A DNA stretch of 64,000 nucleotides. Origin: Labilithrix sp. GTDB lineage: Bacteria > Myxococcota_A > Polyangia > Polyangiales > Polyangiaceae. A model generated the notes under the pieces. The model saw only the letters and a program-made list of their open reading frames with translations, searched no databases and was not told where the DNA came from. Position numbers and translations under genes: made by a program. Of this stretch, positions 42,836-50,764 are shown one piece after another (the first letter of the stretch is position 1; every line of letters begins with the position of its first letter). The stretch is taken from contig JAHBWE010000020.1 in NCBI GenBank assembly GCA_019637155.1, positions 1 to 64,000 on the forward strand. Direction: 5' to 3'.

Positions 42836-44332
42836 TCAGTACCGCGGCTGGGACGTGATTCCCTGGTTGCCCTTCGGCTTGGGCGCGGGAGAGGCGGCCG
42901 GGCGCGGGCGCGGCGACGACATCGGAGGGCGCGGTCGCGACGCGCCGGCGCCGGACACGGGCGCCGGATCGGCCGGGAGCTCGAGGGAGTCGTCGGCGGA
43001 GATGACCTCCTCGGTCGGCGCCGGCGGGACGGGCTCGGGCTCGCTCGTGTCGACGACCGGCGGCGGGGCCGTCGCCACCGAGCGCGCGCGCGTCGGCGGA
43101 TCGGGGCGCGAGAACGCGAACGCCAAGACGCAGACGCCGACGAGCACCGCCGCGATGGCGACCATGCCGGCGAGCTTCGCGCCCTGTCCCGGAGCGTGCG
43201 CGGACGAAGGGACCGACGGCTGCGACTCCGGTCCTTTGATGAGCGGGACCTCGGTCGGGTACTTCTCGGGCGGGAGGATCTCCGCGAAGTCGACCGGCGT
43301 CCGCGTCGCGGGGAGCAGCTCGTCGTCGCTCGACGATCCGAGCCGCATCGCGAGGCCGCCGGGGAGCGCGTCGGGCTTCGAGATCTCGGTCGGCGGGTCT
43401 TCGTCGTCGCGCGCGGAGGGCGGCGGCGGCGGACCGGAGGGCATCCGCGGCGGCGGCGGGATCGAGGGTCCCGTCAGGAAACCTTCCGAGCGCGCGATCG
43501 CGCGCCACTCGCGGAGGAGCTCGGTCGCGCTGCTCGGGCGCTCGTGCGGGCCGCGCGCGAGGCAGCGCTGGAGGAGCGCGTCGAGCGCCTCGGGGACGGG
43601 GAAGCGGCAATACGAGCGGAGCGGCGCGGGCTCCTTTTCGAGCTTGCTCGCGAGGATCGCCATCTGGCTCGGACCTTCGTGCGGGAGCCGTCCGCTCAGC
43701 ATCTCGTAGACGAGGACGCCGAACGCGTAGACGTCGGCGCGCTCGTCGACCTTCGCCGCGCCGCGGATCTGCTCCGGCGCCATGTACGCGACGGTGCCGA
43801 TCGACTCGCCGGTCCCGGTGAGGCGCTCGGTGTCGAGCCCGTCCATCTTGCAGACGCCGAAGTCGAGGACCATCGCGCGGACGCGGCCGGTCTTCAGCGC
43901 GAGGAAGACGTTCGAGGGCTTGAGGTCGCGATGGATGATCCCCGCCGCGTGCGCGTCGATGAGCCCGCGCAGGATCTCCTCCCCGATGCGCGCGACCTCG
44001 TTCCATTGCAGCGCGCCGACCGCGCGGATGCGGGCGGAGAGCGGCTCGCCCATGAGCCGCTCCATGACGAGGAAGGTCTCGCCGTCACCGGTGTCGCCGA
44101 CCTCGTAGACCTGGGGGACGTAGTCGCTGCGGATGCGCTGCGCGGCGACGGCCTCGCGATGGAGGCGGAGCATCAACGTCTCGTCGACGAAGAGGCGGCT
44201 GACGACCTTGAGCGCGACGTGCGTGCGCGCGTCGAGGTCGGTCGCGGCAAACACCTGCCCCATGCCGCCTCGACCGATCAACGCGTCGACGCGGAGCCTG
44301 TCCTGAAGGATGTCGCCAGGTTTGACCGGCAC
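42836..44332 (-). CDS. Ser/Thr protein kinase, single-span
   Basis: A 498-residue Hanks-type kinase. It has the glycine loop GRGGMG (20-25), ATP lysine K42, HRDLKPSN (H134, catalytic D136), DFG (D157) and GTVAYMAPEQ. A Pro-rich juxtamembrane stretch (about 290-390) precedes one helix (about 393-412) and a Pro/Ser/Thr-rich, probably periplasmic tail without a recognised sensor domain. It differs from the kinase at the window's left edge, which has a PEGA-like tail; here the PEGA domain is on the next gene instead. Confidence 0.93.
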   Translation of the reverse strand: MPVKPGDILQDRLRVDALIGRGGMGQVFAATDLDARTHVALKVVSRLFVDETLMLRLHREAVAAQRIRSDYVPQVYEVGDTGDGETFLVMERLMGEPLSARIRAVGALQWNEVARIGEEILRGLIDAHAAGIIHRDLKPSNVFLALKTGRVRAMVLDFGVCKMDGLDTERLTGTGESIGTVAYMAPEQIRGAAKVDERADVYAFGVLVYEMLSGRLPHEGPSQMAILASKLEKEPAPLRSYCRFPVPEALDALLQRCLARGPHERPSSATELLREWRAIARSEGFLTGPSIPPPPRMPSGPPPPPSARDDEDPPTEISKPDALPGGLAMRLGSSSDDELLPATRTPVDFAEILPPEKYPTEVPLIKGPESQPSVPSSAHAPGQGAKLAGMVAIAAVLVGVCVLAFAFSRPDPPTRARSVATAPPPVVDTSEPEPVPPAPTEEVISADDSLELPADPAPVSGAGASRPRPPMSSPRPRPAASPAPKPKGNQGITSQPRY

Positions 44333-44364
44333 GCTACCGGTAGGAGCGTATCAGGGCCGGGCAC

Positions 44365-45201
44365 TCACGGCCGAGCGATCGTGCACGTGAGCGTGTTGTG
44401 GATCTCGGCTCCACCAGCCAGGAAGTCGTTGGGCCCGAACCCGAGCCCGACGCGGGAAATCGGCCCCGACGTGCGCTCGAGGTCGCTCTTCTTCAGCGCG
44501 AAGCTGTACGTGTTGCCGGCGGAATCACGGCCCTCGTAGCGCATGTAGTCCTCGACGCCGGTATTTCCGGTGTAGACGACGGTGGTGTCGCCCTTCGGGG
44601 GATCGCCGCGGCCGGCCCCCGGCTTCGGGGAGACGGAGAGGGTCCCGCGGCGACGCTGCGCCTGGTCGAGCGCGATCGTGGCGTGGAACATGCGCGCCTC
44701 GCAGGTGAGGATGCGCGCGTCGGTCGCCGCCGGCGCGGCGCTCGTCTTCTTGAGCGTGATCGCGTCGCGTCCGATCGCCTTCAGCGTGATCGCGCTCTCG
44801 GAGGAGGCCTCGATCGAGAAGATGAAGCGCTCCGAGAACCCGTCGGTGACGTCGAACGTGATCAGCGTCTCGCCCGGATCGCCCGCGAACGTGCGCCACT
44901 TTCCGCGATAAACGACGGCCTCTTCTTTCGTCGTCGGCACGGGGATCCACGGCGACCAGATCGTCGTCTCGTAGACGGTGCGCCGCGACACGTACTCAAT
45001 CTCGAACGCGTTCCCGGCTTCGAGATTGAGCCGCGCGACGTACGACCCCGAGAGCGGCTTCCGCTCGATCGCGAACGTCCCCGCCGGCACCCCGACGAGC
45101 GCCGCCTCCGCCGCCTCGACCCCCTCCTCTTCTTCCGTCGTGGCCGCACACCCCGATGCAAGCGTCAGAAGAAGGAGACCCAGTGCAGCGCGGTGCGTCA
45201 T
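44365..45201 (-). CDS. Secreted lipoprotein, unknown function
   Basis: A 278-residue predicted lipoprotein (signal peptide, lipobox LASGC, C18). An acidic Glu-rich segment follows the Cys. The rest is predicted beta with repeated V/T/I strands and two Cys. No family was recognised. It is divergent from the M1-type peptidase gene (85 bp apart), and the two could share a promoter region. Confidence 0.7.
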   Translation of the reverse strand: MTHRAALGLLLLTLASGCAATTEEEEGVEAAEAALVGVPAGTFAIERKPLSGSYVARLNLEAGNAFEIEYVSRRTVYETTIWSPWIPVPTTKEEAVVYRGKWRTFAGDPGETLITFDVTDGFSERFIFSIEASSESAITLKAIGRDAITLKKTSAAPAATDARILTCEARMFHATIALDQAQRRRGTLSVSPKPGAGRGDPPKGDTTVVYTGNTGVEDYMRYEGRDSAGNTYSFALKKSDLERTSGPISRVGLGFGPNDFLAGGAEIHNTLTCTIARP

Positions 45202-45286
45202 GTCGCTCGATTAGCGCAACTCCCTGCGCAGGCAAGGTTCTGTATTGAAATGTAAGGAACCGCCTCGTACGACTGGCTCGAAACGA

Positions 45287-46585
45287 ATGATGCGTTCGCG
45301 CCCTCGATCCGTCCTCGCGCGATGCATGTTGACGTCGTTCGTCTTGGTCTCCGCCTGCAGGTCGGCAGGAACTCGCTCGCCGGCGACGGGCGACGCTCGC
45401 ACGGCCGTTTCCCACGAGCACGAGGAGCAGCTTCGATACGAGCTCGACGTGGAAATCGCGCCGCAGTCGCACGAGCTCCGGACCGTCGGATCGTTTCGTG
45501 GTCCGAAACCGCGGACGGGATTCTTCCTGAACGAGTCGCTCGCCATCGACGAGCTCGAGGACGCCAACGGCCCGGTCCGCTACCGGCGCAACGGCTCTCG
45601 CATCGAGCTCGAACGACCGGTAAGCGCCGCTCGCTTTCGGTACCACGGCCAGCTCGGGCGCGAGGGGAACCGGGACTTCAAGAGCCGCGCTTGGGTTCAG
45701 CCGGGCGAAGTGCGGCTCACCGAGATCACGATCTGGTACCCGGTCTTCTATGAAGGGGCGAGCGACGTGCCTTGGCCCCCAGAGCCCGGCACCGGGATCC
45801 TGTCCGTCTCGTCGACCGAGAACCTGAGCTGGTTCACGTCCGGGATCCCGATCGGAGCCAACCGGTTCGAGTTTCGGGAGCCGAGCGATCTCGTCGTCGT
45901 GGGTGTGCCGTTCGCGTCGGCGACGTATGCCGGCCGTCCAGAGCTCCGCATCGCCTCGCCCCGCCACGAGGCGTTGGCCGTGCCCGCACGATCGACGTGG
46001 GATGCGCTCGCCGGCCATCTCGGCCCAGCGCGCACCTCCCTGATCAGCATCGTCGAGTTTCCGGCGACCGGCACGACGAACGGTCTCGCCTTCCTCTCTT
46101 CGAACCTCGTCGTCTTGAGCTCCGCGACGTGCAACTACGTCGTCGAGAGGACTCCCCGCGCGCTCCGGGTCGTCGCACACGAGATGGCGCACCGATGGTT
46201 CGGCGGAGACCTCCGGCCTGTAGGACCGGGCACCCGGTGGCTCGTGGAGAGCTTCGCGGAGCACTACGCGTGGGTCGTGGTTCGCGAGCAGCTCGGCGAC
46301 GAGCAGCTCCAGAAAATCGTCGAAGAGACCACGAAGCAAGCAGGCGAGGTTCCGACGAGCATCCTTGCGCTCGGCTGGGAGGACGAACGGGTCTACTCGG
46401 CGGGCACCCTCGGTGTGCGGGCGCTCGCCGAACGGGTGGGGCAGCAGCGTCTCGATGACGTGATCCGTCGCATGCACGTCGACCGCGTGCCATGGTCCGT
46501 GGCGACCCTCTTCGAGGAGCTTCGAAGATCCGGAGCCGATGTCCGGCAGCTCAGCTCCTTCCAGCGCGACTGGGGGCTGGAGTGA
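45287..46585 (+). CDS. M1-family (gluzincin) metallopeptidase, lipoprotein
   Basis: A 432-residue predicted lipoprotein (lipobox LVSAC). The zinc motif is HEMAH (H298, H302) with the third ligand E321 in WLVESFAEH, exactly the M1 spacing. The exopeptidase GxMEN motif is replaced by TTNGLAF, so classic aminopeptidase activity is uncertain. Only the N-terminal beta domain and catalytic domain are present; the C-terminal helical domain is missing, giving about half the usual M1 length. The ATG at 45287 is preferred to TTG at 45245 because it starts the signal peptide. Confidence 0.85.
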   Translation: MMRSRPRSVLARCMLTSFVLVSACRSAGTRSPATGDARTAVSHEHEEQLRYELDVEIAPQSHELRTVGSFRGPKPRTGFFLNESLAIDELEDANGPVRYRRNGSRIELERPVSAARFRYHGQLGREGNRDFKSRAWVQPGEVRLTEITIWYPVFYEGASDVPWPPEPGTGILSVSSTENLSWFTSGIPIGANRFEFREPSDLVVVGVPFASATYAGRPELRIASPRHEALAVPARSTWDALAGHLGPARTSLISIVEFPATGTTNGLAFLSSNLVVLSSATCNYVVERTPRALRVVAHEMAHRWFGGDLRPVGPGTRWLVESFAEHYAWVVVREQLGDEQLQKIVEETTKQAGEVPTSILALGWEDERVYSAGTLGVRALAERVGQQRLDDVIRRMHVDRVPWSVATLFEELRRSGADVRQLSSFQRDWGLE

Positions 46586-46600
46586 AACCGAGCTCCACGC

Positions 46601-48274
46601 TCAGCCGACCGCGTGGTCGCGGAGCTCGCGTTTCAGGACCTTCCCCGTAGGGTTGCGGGGGAGGGCGTCGAGGAAGACGAAGTCGCGGGGGACCTTCGGG
46701 CCGGAGAGGCGCTCGCGCGCGAAGGTCTTGAGGGTGGGCTCGTCGAGCGTCATTCCGAGCTTGGGGACGACGAAGGCGCGGACTCGCTCGCCCCACTCGC
46801 GATCGGGGACCCCGACGACCGCGACCTCCCCCACCGCCGGGTGCTGCTCGAGCACGCCCTCCACCTCGGCGGGGTACACGTTCACGCCGCCGGAGATGAC
46901 CATGTCGCGCTTGCGGCCTTCGATGAAGAAGCGGCCGTCGCGATCGCGGCGCGCGAGGTCGCCGACGCTGAAGTAGCCGTCGACCATGCTGTCGCTCGTG
47001 GCCTTCGCGTCCTTGTGATAGCCGGCGACGAGGACCTGGTTCTTCACGTAGAGCTCCCCCACCTCTCCCGGCGCGACGTCGCGCTTGTCGTCGTCGAGGA
47101 GACGGATGTCGTTGCCCGGCACCGCCTTGCCGATCGTGCCCGGCGCCGCGCGGAGGTCCTCCGGCTTCGCGAGCGTCACCATCCCCGTCTCGGTCGAGCC
47201 GTAGAGGTTGAAGACCACGTCGCCGTACGCGTCCATGAAGTCGTTCGCGAGCGGGCCCGGCAGCGCCGCGCCGGTGGTGAACACGGCGCGGAGGGAGCGC
47301 GCGTCGTAGCGCGCCCGCGTCTCGGCCGGGAGCTCGAGGATGCGATGGAGCATCGTCGGGACCATCGCCGTCGACGTCACCTCGTGCTGCTCGACGAGCG
47401 AGAGGAACGCCTCCGGCTTGAACTCGTCCATCAGCACGACCGTGTTCCCGAGCACGTGCGCGAACGTCATGAAGCCGAACGCGGTCGAGTGATAGAGCGG
47501 GCACGTCACGAGGTGCACGTCGTCGATGCGCATCGGCGTCTCGTTGATGAACCGCATCGCGGCCGGCATCGTGTCCTTCGGGAACTTGCGCACCGCGCCC
47601 TTCGGCTTGCCGGTCGTGCCCGACGTGTAGATCACGATCGCGGCGTCCTCCCCCGCCGCCTCCTCCTTCGCCGCGCGCGGGTCGCTCTCGAGCAGCGCGT
47701 CGAGCGTGTCGCCCGCGACGAACACGTTCGCGAGGAAGTCGGACGAGAGGTGCGGCCGCGCCTCCTCGAGGACCGGGAGGAGCTCCTCGTCGAGCGCGAT
47801 GCCGCGCGCGCCGGAGTGGTTCGCGAGGTACACGAGCTCCGACGCGGTCGAGCGCCACGAGATCGCGACCGACGCCGCGCCGAGCCGCGTCGCCGCCGCG
47901 CCGAGCTCGAGGTGCTCGGGGCGGTTTTTCATCATCAGGATGACGCTCTGGTTGCGACCGAACCCGCGCTGGGCGAGGCCCGCCGCGAAGCGATCGATCC
48001 GCCGATCGAGCTCCGCGAAGGTGGAGGTGCGGCCGCGCCAGATCAGCGCGGGTTTGTTCGGCGAGTTCGCGGCGTGGACGCGGTAGATCTTCGACGGGTT
48101 CTGCGAGCCGCTCGCCATCACCTTCACGAGCTCGGCGAGCCCGGGCTGCGTCATCGACCAGAGCATCCCCGTCGAGCGCGAGAACTCGGCCGCGACGCGG
48201 AGGCGGGTGGGCACGTCCCGGAGCTGGTCGACGACGCCGCGAGCGCGAGCGGACAACTCGTTCCACATCCCCAC
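46601..48274 (-). CDS. AMP-dependent fatty-acyl-CoA synthetase/ligase
   Basis: A 557-residue ANL-superfamily enzyme. The P-loop YTSGTTGKPKGA, NLYGSTETGM, GYFSVGDLARRD and the catalytic lysine region LPRNPTGKVLKREL are intact. These enzymes adenylate a carboxylic acid and transfer it to CoA; a long-chain fatty acid is most likely but not shown. The N-terminal 50 residues are an extra helical segment. It is divergent from the PilZ gene with 26 bp between the starts. Confidence 0.92.
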   Translation of the reverse strand: MGMWNELSARARGVVDQLRDVPTRLRVAAEFSRSTGMLWSMTQPGLAELVKVMASGSQNPSKIYRVHAANSPNKPALIWRGRTSTFAELDRRIDRFAAGLAQRGFGRNQSVILMMKNRPEHLELGAAATRLGAASVAISWRSTASELVYLANHSGARGIALDEELLPVLEEARPHLSSDFLANVFVAGDTLDALLESDPRAAKEEAAGEDAAIVIYTSGTTGKPKGAVRKFPKDTMPAAMRFINETPMRIDDVHLVTCPLYHSTAFGFMTFAHVLGNTVVLMDEFKPEAFLSLVEQHEVTSTAMVPTMLHRILELPAETRARYDARSLRAVFTTGAALPGPLANDFMDAYGDVVFNLYGSTETGMVTLAKPEDLRAAPGTIGKAVPGNDIRLLDDDKRDVAPGEVGELYVKNQVLVAGYHKDAKATSDSMVDGYFSVGDLARRDRDGRFFIEGRKRDMVISGGVNVYPAEVEGVLEQHPAVGEVAVVGVPDREWGERVRAFVVPKLGMTLDEPTLKTFARERLSGPKVPRDFVFLDALPRNPTGKVLKRELRDHAVG

Positions 48275-48300
48275 GAACCTATCAGCTATTCTCCGATCGG

Positions 48301-48729
48301 ATGACGGACACGAGCGAGCAGCCGGAGGCGCGCGAAGACGACCGCGCCGCGGTCACGCTGAAGGTCGACTACAAACGGCTGAACACGTTCTTCGCCGACT
48401 ACACGAAGAACATCTCGAAGGGCGGGACGTTCATCCGGACGGCGCAGCCGCTCGAGCTCGGCACCGAGTTCCGCTTCGAGCTCACGGTGCCGTCCGCCGA
48501 CACGACCGAAGACGGCGCGCCGAGCGGCGAGATCCGCCTCCAGCTCACGGGCGTCGTGAAGTGGATCGTCTCCGAGGCGGAGGCGACGGTGACGAAGCCC
48601 GCGGGGATGGGGATCCAGTTCGTCTTCGCGGACGCGGCCGAGCGCGAGAAGGTCCAGACGATCGTGACCGACCTCATGAAGGCGTCCCTCGGCGAGCACC
48701 TCGCGAGGAAGCTCTTGAACGGCGCCTGA
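48301..48729 (+). CDS. PilZ-domain c-di-GMP-binding protein
   Basis: A 142-residue single PilZ domain of the myxobacterial type. R11-EDD-R15 gives the RxxxR motif and N37-I-S39-KG-G42 gives (D/N)xSxxG, the two c-di-GMP contacts, so binding is likely. GMGIQFVF ends the barrel. The short acidic N-terminus and C-terminal helix are usual. It starts 26 bp from the divergent acyl-CoA ligase and ends 19 bp before nadA. The output is unknown; the family is linked to motility and development in myxobacteria. Confidence 0.88.
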   Translation: MTDTSEQPEAREDDRAAVTLKVDYKRLNTFFADYTKNISKGGTFIRTAQPLELGTEFRFELTVPSADTTEDGAPSGEIRLQLTGVVKWIVSEAEATVTKPAGMGIQFVFADAAEREKVQTIVTDLMKASLGEHLARKLLNGA

Positions 48730-48748
48730 TCTGCCCTACGTTGGGCTC

Positions 48749-49729
48749 ATGACGATGCGCTCGCTCCCGATCGCCGGCCGCGCCGCGCCGCGACCGATCG
48801 ATCCTTCGCTCGACCTCGAGGACGAGATCGCGAAGCTCAAGAAGGAGAAGAACGCGGTCATCCTCGCGCACTACTACCAGGACAGCGACATCCAGGACGT
48901 CGCCGACTTCATCGGCGACTCGCTCCAGCTCGCGCAGGCCGCGGCGAAGACGCAGGCCGACGTCATCTGCTTCGCCGGGGTCCACTTCATGGCGGAGACG
49001 GCGAAGATCCTGAACCCCGACAAGATCGTCGTCGTCCCCGACATGGAAGCGGGCTGCTCGCTCGCGTCGGGCGCGCCGGCGGCGAAGGTGGCGGCGTGGA
49101 AGGCGCGGTTCCCCGGCGCCGTGCTCGCGAGCTACATCAACTGCTCCGCCGAGGTGAAGGCGCTCTCCGACTACATCGTGACGTCGTCGAACGCCGAGAA
49201 GATCGTCTCGAAGATCCCGGAGGGCAAGCCGATCCTCTTCGCGCCGGACAAGAACCTCGGCGGCTGGATCAACAAGAAGCTCGGCAAGCGGATGGAGCTG
49301 TGGCCGGGCACCTGCATCGTCCACGACACGTTCAGCGAGCGGAAGATCATCGCGCTCGAGGCGCGCCACCCGAACGCGCTCCTCCTCGCCCACCCCGAGT
49401 GCGACGACGTGATCCTCAAGATGGCCGACTACATCGGCTCGACGACGGGCATCCTCAACTACGCGACGAAGAGCGACGCGAAGTCGTTCATCGTCGCGAC
49501 CGAGCCGGGCATCCTCCACCAGATGCAGAAGGCGGCGCCGGACAAGGAGTTCATCCCCGCCCCGCCCGAGGCGAGCTGCGCGTGCAACGAGTGCCCGCAC
49601 ATGAAGAAGAACACGCTCGAGAAGGTCTACCTCGCGCTGCGCGACCTCGAGCCCCGCCTCGAGATGGACCCCGCGCTGATGAAGGCCGCGCTCGTGCCGC
49701 TGAACCGCATGCTCGAGCTGAGCGCTTGA
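48749..49729 (+). CDS. nadA: Quinolinate synthase A
   Basis: An iron-sulfur enzyme (326 residues) that condenses iminoaspartate with dihydroxyacetone phosphate to quinolinate in NAD synthesis. HYYQDSDIQDVADFIGDS is the family start. The [4Fe-4S] ligands are C103 (MEAGCSLA), C188 (WPGTCIVH) and one of C276/C278/C281 (CACNECPHM). The length is normal. No nadB or nadC is in the window. It probably shares a transcript with the PilZ gene 19 bp upstream. Confidence 0.96.
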   Translation: MTMRSLPIAGRAAPRPIDPSLDLEDEIAKLKKEKNAVILAHYYQDSDIQDVADFIGDSLQLAQAAAKTQADVICFAGVHFMAETAKILNPDKIVVVPDMEAGCSLASGAPAAKVAAWKARFPGAVLASYINCSAEVKALSDYIVTSSNAEKIVSKIPEGKPILFAPDKNLGGWINKKLGKRMELWPGTCIVHDTFSERKIIALEARHPNALLLAHPECDDVILKMADYIGSTTGILNYATKSDAKSFIVATEPGILHQMQKAAPDKEFIPAPPEASCACNECPHMKKNTLEKVYLALRDLEPRLEMDPALMKAALVPLNRMLELSA

Positions 49730-49741
49730 GCGGCGCCCTCC

Positions 49742-50497
49742 CTAATTCTTGAACGCGGGGCCGAGCTGGGACTGGCACGCGGCGCGGAAGGCGCTGAGCG
49801 GCGGCTTCGGATCGGGCGCTTCGAGGCGCGCGGCGACGAGGCAGCCGGCGAAGCCGTAGACGTAGGGGACGAGGATGGGCGAGTACTGCTCGTCGCCGCG
49901 GTCGCAGAAGCCGAGGCGATGGGTGTGCTCGTGGATCCAGTGCGCGGCGACCTCGTAGTTCTTCGCCTGGTCGAACCAGAACTCGCTCGTCTTCGTGATG
50001 CCGGTCGGCGACGGATCGGTGAAGCCCGGCGTCGTCGTCGAGCCGAGCTTCACGTTGAGCGTCATCGTCCCGGTCCCGTTGCCGGCGCAGTCGGTCGGGG
50101 ACGCGCGGAAGAGGCGGTAGACCTCCTCGTTCGTCATCGCCGCGTTGTCGCAACGCGACTCGCGGTAGCCGATGAGCCCGCTCCGCGCGGGGAACGGATC
50201 CGGGCGCGAGCACTCGTCGATCGTGCGCTCGCTCCCGATCTGACCGATCGCGTGGTCCTGATCGAAGTGCGTCACGAGGCACTCGAACTCCGCCGACCTC
50301 ACGACGTCGGCGACCTGCGCGCGGATCCGCTCGCCGCGCCCCTTCTGCGCCTCGTTGCCGTCGAGGTGCAGCGCCACGTTCGGCGGCGCGGCCGTACGCT
50401 CCGCGACCGCCGGCGCAGTCGGACACCGCGACGGCGCCGAGCCACATCCGACGAGCACGATCACGGCAACAGGCCCCAACGCGCAAACGGTCTTCAC
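49742..50497 (-). CDS. Lipoprotein with zinc-peptidase-like HExxHxxGxxD motif
   Basis: A 251-residue predicted lipoprotein starting at GTG (lipobox VLVGC). HWIHEHTHRLGFCD (H189, H193, D199) matches a zinc-binding HExxHxxGxxD, as in deuterolysin-like and some metzincin-like proteases where Asp replaces the third His. Nine or so Cys suggest disulfides. No other family mark was seen, so peptidase activity is inferred from the motif alone. It converges on nadA with a 12-bp gap, leaving no room for a separate terminator. Confidence 0.72.
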   Translation of the reverse strand: MKTVCALGPVAVIVLVGCGSAPSRCPTAPAVAERTAAPPNVALHLDGNEAQKGRGERIRAQVADVVRSAEFECLVTHFDQDHAIGQIGSERTIDECSRPDPFPARSGLIGYRESRCDNAAMTNEEVYRLFRASPTDCAGNGTGTMTLNVKLGSTTTPGFTDPSPTGITKTSEFWFDQAKNYEVAAHWIHEHTHRLGFCDRGDEQYSPILVPYVYGFAGCLVAARLEAPDPKPPLSAFRAACQSQLGPAFKN

Positions 50498-50555
50498 CCA
50501 TCCCGTTATAGCCAGTCTTCATCCCGGTTCGTTGGCCCCGTCACGACGCGCGACT

Positions 50556-50663
50556 GGGGCCCCGGGACGCGGCCGCCACAGCGGGCGCGAAGCGCCCCGA
50601 GCGCGCAGCGCGAGGGCCGTGTCCCGGGGTGGGGGTGTCGGGGGCGAAGCCCCTGACGATGAA
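50556..50663 (+). repeat. Structured upstream repeat, family 1, copy D
   Basis: P1 CCCCGGGA (50560-50567) pairs TCCCGGGG (50622-50629). P2 is GGGCGC-GAA-GCGCCC (50583-50597). P4 is GTCGGGGGC-GAA-GCCCCTGAC (50637-50657, one G-T wobble as in copy A). It lies between two divergent starts and points at the gene at 50765, 107 bp downstream. Confidence 0.8.
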
Positions 50664-50764
50664 CGACTCGTCTGCGGAGATGGCGGCGCGGAGAACGGTG
50701 CTGGACGGTTCGTGACAACTGATTTGACCGATTCTGCGGCGGGGTGCAGACGTTCGGATCCCGA

